This document shows positions 43,464 to 53,908 of a stretch of 64,000 nucleotides of DNA, one piece after another; positions within the stretch are counted from its first letter, which is position 1; each line of letters opens with the position of its first letter. The stretch is from positions 12,541,501 through 12,605,500 of the forward strand of contig NC_080566.1 in NCBI RefSeq assembly GCF_030253575.1, given 5' to 3'. Origin of the DNA: Rhododendron vialii (Eukaryota > Streptophyta > Magnoliopsida > Ericales > Ericaceae). A program made the translations under genes and the position numbers. The notes beneath the pieces are model-generated. The model was not told the origin of the DNA, did no database searches, and worked only from the letters and a program-made list of their open reading frames with translations.

Positions 43464-46400
43464 ATGGTGATTATCAGCTGGAATGTCCAAGTGTTGGGGC
43501 GACCGCTGACGTTCCAGATCTTACGAGGGTTGTGCACAACCCATTGCCCCCTAGTGGTTTTTCTCATGGAGACAAAAAATAAGAGAGAAACCCTAGAAGG
43601 AATAAGGAGAAGACTCCACTTCTCGATGTGTTGTTACGTGGATCCTGTTGGCCTATCTGGAGGTCTGGCTTTATGGTGGAAAGACGAGGTGGATATCAAG
43701 GTGTGGGCACGCGCCCCAAAAATGCTCGATTGGGTCCATTTTAAAAGATTGGGCGCGGCCCCTTTTTCGGAGAAAGCGCGGCGAAACGCCTCGATTCAGA
43801 GTCGCCACTCGGGTTTTAGTGGTGAAGTACCCAAGGAACCGAACTCGAAAACGTTTGCCACGTTTGTTTGATTTTTGAAAAGGCTTGTAGACTGGACCGT
43901 CGTCACCTTCGATATCTGAGGTTCGGGAGCCAGGTTACGAGAGGGGAAGGGTTTTATGGCACCTCTCTCGCCCAATCCGGAGATCGGTCTCTACTCGGGC
44001 ATTTTATAAAACGTTTGCATTTTTCTCTCATTTGATCACTTTTTAGCCAGTTAGGGCGGGGGAACAGATAATGGGGATTAAAGCACTGTAACAAGTTGCA
44101 ATTATGTGACGAAATGTTTATGGATGGCTTGATTGCAATGCTAAATATAGATTGAGAACAAGCACTGAGCAAACTGGACAAACTGCAGTACGCTGCCCCG
44201 CAGGGGCATGAGCAAGTTCTACCAGCATGCACTGGCCGAGCCACTGCATGTTGATTTGACTTGCGCACGCCACAGGGAGACTGGCGTACTCCACTTTTCT
44301 AGTTTCACAGTCTTTGTTTGCAACCCTCTGGGCTCTGGAAAGGGACCAGCGCACACCCAGGACAAACCATGCAGTTCAAACAAACAGGATGTATATATTT
44401 TACAGACAGATGAGATGGCTTTAAGCCATGAAAATAAACGGAACACCCCATAAACAGTGTGGGAACGCAAAAGAGGACAAGACTAAGCTAAGATACAAGG
44501 GCCAGCCACTGGATCTTGGCATAACTACCGTACGCCCGTCGCATGAGACCGTACGCCAGTTATACCCCTTACCCAATGCTTGGCTTTGCATCATCTGGGT
44601 TCTGGAACTTGACCAGAAAGCATCCCAGAGGCTTTCTAAAACAGATATGGACAAATATTGAATATTACAACTAAACAGTTCTAAATACCAAAAAGTAGTA
44701 GACTAGTTTTTAGCATGCAATAAGGTGATGAATAGGCAGGAAATAAAACATAAAACAAAGATCTGGACCCCATTTCACAACTGGAGTACGCCAGTTCTGG
44801 AGGGCTTGGAACTGGAGTACGCCAGTTCCAGACAGACTCCAAACAGATCAAATTTAAAACTGTACGTTCTGCCACGGATCGGCGTACGCGGGCTTATGAC
44901 CGGCGCACACCGATTCTAGTCAGAAACGATTTTTTTTGTTTGTGAAACCTTGACAGCGTTAGGGCCAGGACTGGTATTGATTACCAGCCTTGACCCTGTC
45001 AGCTCCCCTCAGCAATCGGAACAAGAAAACAGTTCAAAGGTGTATACCTTTTGCTTTTAAGTTTGATGGTGTGTTTTGAGCTTGAGCTTGAGGTTTGAAG
45101 GATGGATGATGAATGTTTGGGCTTGGATGATGTATGAAAGGGGCTGCTTGCTTACTCTTTCAAGTGGTGGAAGAAGAGAAAACAAGAAACCAAAGGAGAG
45201 AGATAGAGAAAGAGACTTAGGAACTCTTTTTTTTTGTAACCCCCTTGCAAGGATGAAGAGAGGGGGTTTATATAGGAGGAGAGGGAGAGAGAGGGGCTAA
45301 GGCCAATCAAAGGGACTGGAGCCTTAGCCCTTAAGCCTTCCTTCTTATTGGATGAAAGGAGAAAGGTGATGGGATGGGTGTAAGAAAATGTCCCCCGGCG
45401 GAGAATACTTTTTCAGTGGATTGGAAGGTTCTCAAGTGCTGTAGACCCCTACCCATGGCTTCTGCATGCTTAAAAACACAAGTTTGACCGGAAGTTTGAC
45501 TGGCGTACTCCAGTTTGGGCTTGGTCAACGGTCAAAGTTGACCGATGACTGACACGTGGCAGAGGACCGGCGCACGCCAATTGATTACCGGCGTATGCAA
45601 GTTGGGTTTTGTTGAGGCCTTTTGGTTCTGGTTTAGAGAATTTGAAAGGATCTGAAAGGGTTTTGGAATGCTCAAAGCTCAAACATACTAACATTTTCGG
45701 GTGTTCTTGATCCATTTCATCATCGGGGAAATAAAATACCGTAAAATAGCGTTATCTGGACAGACCAGAATGGGGTGTCTACACAAGGTCAAGTTCAAGT
45801 CGAAGAATATCATGAGATGCATAGTCAACTGGCCCAATCATCGTAACAGGTGGTTTTGCTCTTTTATCTATGCACCCCCGGTAATGCAACGAAGAAGGGA
45901 GCTCTGGGATTACTTGCGTTCTATTCATAGGGAAAGCAACTTTCCCTGGCTGTGTGTAGGGGATTTCAACGAAGTAGGGTCTATTCTAGAGAAACAAGGG
46001 GGAGGAGTTTGTAGGCGCTCTAGAATTGAAGAATTTCAACAATTGCTATCGGATTGCGAACTAATGGATTTGGAATTCAAAGGATCGCTCTATACATGGA
46101 CCAACAACCAGGGAGGAGGTGCAAATATTAGAGAAAGATTGGATAGAGCTGTAGCAAACATAGACTAGAGGATTTTGTACCCTCATGCCCAAGTTTTTCA
46201 TGATTTGTTACCAGGGTCTGATCATTGTTCTCTTATCATTAACTGTTGCATTCCTCTTAAGCGCGTCCCTTACAAGTTCAAGTTTGAGTCGATGTGGTGT
46301 ACTAGTGATGAATGTGAAGGGGTTATTTTTGAGGCGTGGGGTCCTAATAATTTCAACTCTGATTGTGCCTCTATAGTTCAGAAGCTCAACAGGTGTAGAG

Positions 46401-49400
46401 CCTCCTTGAAGAGGTGGAGCAGGAGAACATTTGGAAACAACAAGGAAAGAATTCAAAGCCTGAGGAATAGTCTCGGTTGGGTCCAACAACAACCCTATTC
46501 GGAGCTTATCTGCAAAGAGGAGAAAGCCTTAAAGGAGGATCTGGAGTTGGCTATGGTAAGAGAAGAGATGTACCTCCATCAACGATCAAGACTTAACTGG
46601 ATTTCTTATGGTGACAGGAATACGGCTTTCTTCCATGCAACAGTGATTCAGATGCCAAAGAAACCAGCTGTCTAAGATCAGAGTGAAGGGTGGTAGTTGG
46701 GTTTCTTCGAATTGTGAGATTAATGAGCAGTTACATGATTATTTCTCTTCTCTGTTCCAAGCTACTGGACCTAGAAACTTTGATTCGGTTTTGGGGCAAG
46801 TAGAGACTTCTGTTACGCAAAGCATGAATATATCTCTTATTCGCCCTTTCTCTGATGAGGAGATAAAATAGGCTACTTTTCAGCTTGGGTCTCTCAAATC
46901 TCCTGGTCCGGATGGCTTTCCTGGCATGTTTTATCAACGGTATTGGAACCTAGTGGGGATGGATGTTTGCATGGCTGTGAAGAGCTTTTTCAATGATGGT
47001 GGTCTGATTCGAGATGTTAATGCCACTAATCTGGTCTTTATTCCAAAAACCCAATTTCCAGAAACTCTCTCCCAATATCGGCCTATAAGTCTGTATAATT
47101 TTTTCCTCAAGATAATTACAAAGGTGATGGCGAACAGACTCAAGGTGGTCTTGAAAGCTCTGGTCTCTCCCAATCAGTCAGCCTTTGTCCCAGATAGAAT
47201 GATCCAGGATAGCATCATTGTTGCCCACGAAGCTTTCCATTTCCTTCGCCGTAAAAAACAAGGGAAGGAAGGTTTCATGGCTCTGAAGCTAGATTTCAAC
47301 AAAGCTTACGATAGGGTGGAATGGGACTTTTTGGAAGCTTTATTGAGGAAAATGGGTTTTGATGAGAGATGGGTGAAATGGACAATGGAGAGTGTCTCAT
47401 CTGTGGATTTTGAGGTCCAAGTTAATGGAGAAGCTAGAACCAGGGTTACCCCAGGCAGAGGTTTGAGGCAGGGAGATCCGCTATCCCCATATCTTTTTGT
47501 TCTCGTGAAAGATGCTCTGTCTAAACTTATTAAGCAGGAGATTGACTCTGGTCGCTTAGTAGGTATGAAATTAATAGGAGCTGCCCTATTTTATCCCATA
47601 TTTTCTTTGCAGATGATGCTATTCTGTTCTTTAAAGCTGAGTTACGTGAATGTGCTTTGATTAAAGAGATATTAGAGAAGTATGGCCATGCTTCTGGGCA
47701 ATTGATTAATTTTGAAAAATCTGGTGTTTGCTTCTCTGCTAACCTTTGTGATATAGATAAACAACTTTTCTGTGACTTTCTTAACGTTAGCCCTATTAAA
47801 GGGGACTCCAAATACTTGGGGCTCCCTTCCTTCTGGGGAAGATCTAAAGCCGAAGCTTAGACTTTTTTGGTGGAGAAAACTATGAGGAAAATGCAGGGTT
47901 GGAAAACTCAACTTATTTCTTTAGGGGGAAAAGAAACTCTAATCAAATCTGTGGTTCAGGGGATTCCTTCGTATGCTATGGCGTGCTTCCTACTCCCTTT
48001 AAGCCTTTGTGACAAATTAAACTCTCTGACTTGGAATTTTTGGTGGAGGGGAAATCCAGATGATAAGGGGATAAATTGGGTGGCTTAGGATAAGTTGTCA
48101 GAAGGAAAGGAGCATGGAGGAATGGGGTTTCGTAACTATAGAGCCTTCAATGAGGCCATGTTGGCAAGACAAGGATGGAGATTGGTGATGAACCCTCACG
48201 CATACTGGGCTAGAATTCTAAAAGGGATTTACTTTCCTAATTCTTCTTTTCTGCATGCTGCAAGGGGTAGTAGAGCGTCTTGGGTCTGGCTTAGTCTTCT
48301 TCATGGTAGACAACTTTTGCTAAAAGGTTTAAGGTGGCAGATTCAAAATGGAAGGAACACGGATTTTTGGGGGGATGCTTGGATTCCCACTCTCCCAGGC
48401 TTCAAGATTTCTACAACTAAATCTCCCGGAAGTACCATTGAGAAGGTGTCGGACGCTATTGACCCGAGAAGGAGGACCTGGGATAAGCAGAAGCTGGCAG
48501 GGGAGGTTAGCCAAAAGGAGCTGGAAGCAATTCTCAACATTCCTCTTCCTGTGAGAGATAGGGTGGACCAACTTGTATGGCACTTTAACTCCAATGGAAT
48601 TTACTCTGTTAAGTCAGGTTACCATATAGCCCACAGTCAGATCTTGAGCAAATCATCCGATACTCCGGAATCCTCTTTCAAGCCTAACAAAGAAGTATGG
48701 AAGTGTTTATGGAAAATGAAAATTCCGAACAAAATAAAGTGCTTTTGGTGGCGAGCTTGCAGAAACAGTTTGGCAACAAAGGAGAATCTTTTCAAACGCA
48801 AATGCTCCCCTACCAAGTGCTGCCCAATGTGTTATACAAAGGTGGAATCAGTGGAACATCTTCTTTTCGCCTGCCCATGGACAAGAGCTGTCTGGTTTGG
48901 TAGTAGTATAAAGCCGTTGGGTGAATTAGGAGGTCATGCCTCTACTCTGAAATGGACAGCAGAGATTGTGGATAAATTAAGCAATAAGAAGGCAACGAAT
49001 CTCTTAGGTCGTGCAGCCATGATTGGGTGGAACATTTGGAAGGCAAGGAATGAGATAATTTTCAAGGGTAAGTCAGTTAACCCTTTGGAAACGTTGGCAA
49101 ATATTAGATTCAGTAGTTTGGAGAATTCATCCTGTTCTGAGATTTCCCAAGTCCACATGGATAACCCAACTACCCAGGATGGTTCACACCACTGGAGGGC
49201 TCCGAACTCTGGTTCTTTCAAGATTAATTGTGATGCGGCTTTGCCAAGGAGCAAGGGAGAAGGTAGAATAGCAAGAGTTCTGAGGAATTGCGGGGGAATA
49301 GTTCTTGATGGTTTTGGTAGAACAGTGAAGTCGTGCTCCAGCCTCTGTGGAGAACTCCTGGCGATCAGAGACGCTTGCATTCTGGCCCTCAACTTGGGGC

Positions 49401-49678
49401 TGTCAGGAGTGGAGATCGAGTCGGACAATAAGCAGGCCATCCTCTTTAGCGTCTCTGAATTGGTCCCGCCATGGGACTCTAGGGCCGTGGTGTTGGATAT
49501 TCGTAATCTCGCTGAAAAGGGTAGTTTTTCTTTTAACTGGGTCACAAGGGCAGCTAACAAAGCCCCCCATGTCTTAGCTGCTCTTGCTTTATGTAATTCT
49601 CCTCCTCTAAATTGGATTGGTAACCCCCCTTTAAATCTTGTATCTGCTTTGGAGTTTGATATTAATGCAAGCCCGTGA
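43464..49678 (+). pseudogene. L1 ORF2 (endonuclease, reverse transcriptase, RNase H), interrupted
   Basis: Begins MVIISWNVQVLGRP (endonuclease domain), is cut at 43701 by a solo LTR and resumes at 45789. The endonuclease continues with FIYAPP and LCVGDFNEV (about 45950-45975). The reverse transcriptase shows NLVFIPKTQFPETLSQYRPIS (about 47030-47090), MALKLDFNKAYDRVEWDF (47278-47330), GLRQGDPLSPYLF and the active-site FADD (47606-47617). The zinc-binding block CPMCYTKVESVEHLLFACPW (about 48820-48880) and an RNase H domain (INCDAALP, GELLAIRDA, ESDNKQAI; about 49225-49440) follow. TAG stops occur at 46166, 46868, 47858 and 48086, with frameshifts near 46672 and 47560-47605. Inactive. Confidence 0.92.
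43702..45783. mobile_element. Solo LTR inside the L1 endonuclease domain
   Basis: Starts TGTGGGCACGCGCCCC and ends ATGGGGTGTCTACA, with CAAGG duplicated at 43697-43701 and 45784-45788. Joining across it restores the L1 frame (DIK then VKFKSK). It is 2.08 kb with no coding region. It contains many variants of the palindrome-like motif CTGGCGTACGCCAG (44187-45600), and a TATA-like tttatataggagg at about 45269. Small open frames within it (44208-45715) are not genes. Confidence 0.9.
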
Positions 49679-50071
49679 GGCGTCTTTGAGGATAAAAAAA
49701 AAACAATTTAAAATAAAACCCACGTTCATTGTTGGCAATTACCCCCTTTCTTTCCATAGTAGTGCTCTGAAAGCAAACCCCACCCCCCTCAAGTACACGT
49801 CCAATTCAATCGAACCTTCAAATCCTAAGCGCTCTCTCTCTCTCGTGTTACGTATTTGATTTCAGTTTAATCTACTTAATCAATAATCAGTAGCTTGGGT
49901 AAATTCGATTTGGTTTATTAGTTAGGGTTTGCAATAGTAGCGATTAAATTGGTAGTAATTAGTTTCTTAAACCACTGTATTCTTCTTTATTTTATGATGC
50001 TGTTTCAGTTTATTGATGACTTGATTCTGCTATTTGTCGCAGTAACCGAGTAAAGCTTTTAAACATCGGAA

Positions 50072-50491
50072 ATGTCAAGACGCGGAAAGGGAGGCAAGGG
50101 GCTGGGAAAGGGAGGCGCGAAACGGCACCATAAGGTCCTCCGAGACAACATCCAGGGGATCACGAAGCCAATCATCAGGAGGCTGGCTCGCAGAGGAGGA
50201 GTGAAGCGCATCAAGATCTTCTTGGAGAACGTGATCCGTGACGCAGTGACGTACACGGAGCACGCGAAAATTAGCAAGTTCTACTCCCCCCTTTCCCTCA
50301 TCTTCCTCCTTTACATCATCACTTTTTATCGACGCGAAAATCGTTTCCCCGCTACAACCACACCAACTCAATTCCTCAATAAGAGAGGCATACTCGATAT
50401 TCTCTCTGACTCTCTGTTTTTATGGAATAAAATGCAAAAGAAAATGTTATACTCTGCTATCGTTTATGTGCTTTGTATGTGTTTCATGTAA
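50072..50491 (+). pseudogene. Truncated histone H4
   Basis: The first 65 codons are recognisable as histone H4: [45 protein letters not shown], then [16 protein letters not shown]. Compared with the near-invariant H4 there are Gly-to-Arg (residue 3), Arg-to-His (20) and Ala-to-Ile (34) changes, and a clean 12-residue deletion between VKRI and KIFLEN. After TEHA the match ends; the remaining 74 codons are unrelated and the H4 C-terminus is missing. It cannot fold as a normal nucleosomal H4. The upstream 330 bp includes a CT-rich leader (49830-49850) and a possible 5'-UTR intron ending tttgtcgcag (about 50041). Its position inside a candidate Helitron suggests a captured gene fragment; the alternative is a simply decayed gene. 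Confidence 0.85.
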
Positions 50492-50971
50492 ACAAGGTGA
50501 CGGTGTATTAACAACAAAGTACCCTATAGTCTATAGTTCAATCGGTCATCGGACATTGCATCTTAACAAGTGAGTTTTATTTTTCTAAAGTCTTTTGATT
50601 AATTTTTGATATATCAAAAAAAACCTGTTGATTGCTTCTTTTTATACAACTTTGATTGTTGAAACTTTTTTTTATATTTTATAATCTATGTCAACTTATT
50701 CTCATCTCGATTAATTTTTAGGGATCAACCCCACTGTCCAATGTTTTGTAAGCCAATTAAAATTAAAGGAAGCCCGTATGTGTTATCTCGAACTTTGACC
50801 ACCATACCAATCTCTTATGTCAAGAAATAAAGAGAAGCTATTAACAAAACGAAAAGGAACAAGGTATAAGATTAGTTTTTGTGTGAACTGAAAATTGGTT
50901 GTGGAAGACAAAGCCATGGCTGGACAAATAGAGAAAAATGATGTCATACTTGATTGTCATGCATAAAACTA

Positions 50972-51097
50972 GAGGTCGGGGCACACGCGATGTGTATGCA
51001 ATATGTACAATAGCTTTCTGCTTATTGTTTGTTTGATCCAATTTTGTCAAAACATGCAAAAACTGACTTGCACACGCATCGCGTGTGCCCCGGCCTC
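50972..51097. mobile_element. Small TA-flanked foldback element A
   Basis: Inverted ends GAGGTCGGGGCACACGCGAT and the complement of GAGGCCGGGGCACACGCGATG, flanked by TA. It forms one of two similar units in tandem (the other at 51113-51253). Each end also contains a small gcacacgc/gcgtgtgc hairpin followed by CTA(G), reminiscent of a Helitron 3' terminus. DNA at 50500-50960 is otherwise unassigned. Confidence 0.6.
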
Positions 51098-51112
51098 TAT
51101 TAGAATAGACTA

Positions 51113-51253
51113 AAGGCCAAGGCACATGCGATGCGTGTGCAAGTCGGATTTTCACAACATTTGTGAAAATTTAATCAAACAATAAGAGGGAAGCATTTTT
51201 ACAAAAACGTTGTGAAAATCTGACTTGCACACGCATTGTGTGTGCCCGGCCTC
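51113..51253. mobile_element. Small TA-flanked foldback element B
   Basis: Inverted ends AAGGCCAAGGCACATGCGATG and the complement of GAGGCCGGGCACACACAATG; the inner arms (ttttcacaac) also pair. TA lies on both sides. Diverged relative of element A. DNA from 51258 to 52030 shows nothing recognisable. Confidence 0.6.
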
Positions 51254-52029
51254 TAGTCGTTATAAAAAGACACAGAAATACAATAACTGTATCTAATGAT
51301 TTATAGATAACAAGTACATAAATTGACTTGAGAAATGAGAAATAGCAAACTTACAAACTATAGTTTGAGATACTCAAATGCACTCTTCGTAATGAAGGGC
51401 GAGAATTAAGCGTTCAAAACGCACTCTTCTTTTCAATTGTTGCTTGTCGTTCTTGTTCGATGTATTAAAAATTTTTGGACACAACGGTTATTTGTAACCT
51501 CCCTCACGTGAAATGAATTTCATGTATGTATAGGACCACTCCAAATGAGAAGAACATTACAAATAACAGTTAGATCTAAATTTTTCTCTTTTGTGGATTT
51601 TCGTATGGGTTTTGTAATTTAGGGAAGAGTTGCTAGCTCCTTGTTAAATGCTTGTTTGAGGTATAATGTGAAGCACTTTCGGCCTTGGCTTTGGGTATAA
51701 ATTGGGCTTAATGAATATAGGAGCGAATCAACTGGAACTAACTCTATTGGTCAGGACTCTTACATATCACTAAAAAGTCAAGAGTTTGAATTTCTCCATC
51801 CGCTTGTGGGTGTTCTCTTAGAGTAGTTTATCCTCTCTTTTTCTTTGTTTCTTCCTTAACTAATAAGTTGTTGGACATGGTTATTTTGTGGACTTTCACA
51901 ATTGATGCAGTGTTTCGGATTTATACTTCATACTTTATACATGATGTAAATAATCTCTTCTATTGACAAAAAAATAAAAATAGAATTTAGGTGCCGAAGG
52001 ACAAAAACCCTTAGTGCAAATTGGACTAG

Positions 52030-52157
52030 TGAATCTAGACTTTGAAGATCCCTACCTAGCCCAACACCAAATATTACAATTGAGGAGGGCCCTTTGGGAG
52101 GCTATTTTTAGGGCCCTAGGCAATGGCCCTTTGGGCCTTGCCCAAGGGCTGGGCCTG
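52030..52157. mobile_element. Fragment of a hAT-like element end
   Basis: The sequence gaggagggccctttgggagg and the ending gggctgggcctg resemble the right end of the hAT-like element at 31261-32309 (complement starts CAGGCCCAGCCC). The left end was not found. DNA at 52158-52889 contains an (AT)n(AC)n microsatellite at about 52419-52460 and a poly-A run at about 52586, and is otherwise unassigned. Confidence 0.4.
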
Positions 52158-52418
52158 ACACTGAAAATCAACGTAGCATAAGAGGTTCATTTTGCAATGG
52201 TGCATGCTTTACATGCAAATATATTTCTGCATGGAATTGTATTATTTTTTTTCTTACAATAATAGGAGTATCGTACTTGTCGAAAAGTTTGAGTTTCAAG
52301 AATTTGAAGGGCTGCTAGAGGAATTCAGTTCCAATTATCGATTTGCAGGGGAACTATGGTTTGCTTGAAGTTGTCTTTTCAAACCATACTGAATATGATC
52401 ATGTGTAAATATAAAATA

Positions 52419-52453
<35 letters not shown>

Positions 52454-52889
52454 CACACATTCAGGCCGCAAGAAAGTAATTTCTTATGAATTTCTTAGTC
52501 CCGATGTAGATGGTCTACCTTTATCTGGACATGAAAATTAATAGAGGTACGCGTAAGCTAATCCGAATACTTCTGACCATCGAACCAAAAAAAAAAAAAA
52601 AAACTCGTGCTTTTGCATTAGATGAATCGATGACATATATGATATTGCTGTATAAATGGTAAGAAGGTTGTCAGCCGTAACCGATCAAAATTTAAAAAGG
52701 GTTTCAGGCATTATTACTTTTATCTCCCTTTCCGCGTAAAGTTTTTGATTTCTTTGAGAACTTCCTTATTGGAAAACTTCTTTTTTCATCGCTAGATTAA
52801 ATTTATAAATAAAAAAAAATTCACTAGATTAAAAGAAACCCAACGGTTTCTGTTTTGGTTAAGTTTCTGTTCGGGTTATGAATTCTATG

Positions 52890-53324
52890 CTCCATTTGTT
52901 TCAATGTAAAATATTTTTCTCAAAAACATGTTACCTATTTTCTGGTGTTTGGTTGGACAAAAACCGATGAAAACATTTTCCGGTGTAAAAACATTTTCCA
53001 TCATCTGACGTAAAATAACTTACGTCCGAAATCAAAGTCATTTCCCCAAAACCTTTGTCACGGCCTGAAGTTTTGAAGTTCCCCCAATAGCTCACCAACA
53101 GGAGGAAACTCTCTCTCTCTCTCTCTAAATTCTATGTCTCGATCTCTCGTCTCTACAAATACACACTTCTATCTCTACACTTGTGATTAGTCAAAATAAA
53201 AAAAATGCACATTTTCAACTGCAACCAAACAGTGGAAAATACGCATAAAAATAAACATTTTACGCAAAATTATTTTACGTGAAATATTTTCATTCAAAAA
53301 TATTTTACATCGAAACATGCGGAG
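52890..53324. mobile_element. MITE with CTCCATTTGTTTC ends
   Basis: The left end CTCCATTTGTTTCAATGTAA and the complement of the right end (CTCCGCATGTTTCGATGTAA) form inverted repeats that continue into AAATATTTT. It is 435 bp, AT-rich and non-coding, with a (CT)n tract at about 53109-53126. The target-site duplication is unclear. DNA at 53325-53590 is unassigned. Confidence 0.65.
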
Positions 53325-53589
53325 TTCTGGTCCCAAACCGTTGTCATCCCTAAAAGGGAAAAAATATGAAAAGAATAATGAAAACACTCAAAAAAAAAAA
53401 AAGGCAAAAGTAAGCCACAAAATATGGACAACAAATATGCTTTGTGTTTCTAAGCTACCGCTTGTATTGTACTAACTTGTAAGGTATGATAGATGGAAAG
53501 AATGTAGCAATTTTTAAAAGGTACACGATTGTCTTCCTTTTTGAAAATACTAAGAGACAAATCTTCCTTATGATCAAATTTGTCATCAA

Positions 53590-53908
53590 ATATGACAAAT
53601 GTGGTCGCATCATGCAGTATCAATTGTGCACTCAACTGAACTTTTTGCAAGACCCATATGCTCGGGAAACTAAATAACAATCAGTGTCGAAAAACCCCGT
53701 GCTTCCATGTCGAGGTTTAATAAGCTCTTGAATTTAAAATATAAAAAAAATATTCACACAATTCAACGATTAGAAAACATTTCGGCACAAAGACATAAAT
53801 TTTCGGGACAAAAGAGATCGGACTCCGAGTGAACAGTCCAGTCGGATTTCCAAATTGACAACAATCCAAACCCATCTTGCATTTTTCGTCCTAGGATAAT
53901 CGAATCAA
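53590..53908. repeat. Type-B downstream block of GT34 copy 4
   Basis: Homologous to 13585-13700 plus 14115-14275 next to GT34 copy 3, without the roughly 410 bp insertion seen there. Landmarks are caaatgtggtcgc, gacccatatgctcggg and aatccaaacccatcttgcat. It probably contains the 3' untranslated region of copy 4. Confidence 0.75.

Larger units (their letters stand above)
33093..43470 (+). pseudogene. L1 ORF1 (zinc-knuckle RNA-binding protein), interrupted
   Basis: Starts at MESVDFITLYPSF. One in-frame TAG at 33231 replaces what looks like a Trp. The frame then runs through a DUF4283-like region (SLGPWSVMGCLLILRKW, FWVQIQGLPFCFLN) and a zinc knuckle CYSCGRVGHNFNEC (about 33668-33710). At 33899 it is cut by the 8.7 kb LTR element and resumes after the GTACC duplication at 42613 in the same frame (STSGTLAFSDSD), ending at 43470. 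Total coding length is about 554 codons. The C-terminal half is Ser/Pro-rich with a basic patch (RRSPRKKGVPRSR). The stop codon overlaps the ORF2 start (ATGGTGA). Confidence 0.88.
32724..49702 (+). mobile_element. Full-length L1-type LINE, split by two LTR elements
   Basis: A 15 bp target-site duplication ACAATTTAAAATAAA lies at 32709-32723 and 49703-49717, and the right end has an A tail after tctttgaggat. Without its insertions (33900-42612 and 43702-45788) the element is about 6.2 kb, a usual size for plant L1: a 5' leader of about 370 bp, ORF1 (nucleic-acid binding), then ORF2 (endonuclease, reverse transcriptase, RNase H). Both ORFs are broken by stops and frameshifts, so it is dead. The leader is C/T-rich (32920-33090). 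Confidence 0.92.
32541..51256 (+). mobile_element. Candidate Helitron carrying a histone H4 fragment, invaded by an L1
   Basis: The left limit is TCTATTCTAATATATAAAGG preceded by A, a Helitron-like 5' end, with a nearby small hairpin (caccagtttggtg). The right limit is a hairpin-forming cacacgcattgtgtgtg followed by CCGGCCTCTAG and then T, a Helitron-like CTRR end. With the L1 removed the element would be about 1.7 kb, with the truncated H4 between the ends. No Rep/helicase is present. Competing explanation: the right-hand sequence belongs to small TA-flanked foldback elements (50972-51253), and the left end is chance. Confidence 0.35.
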
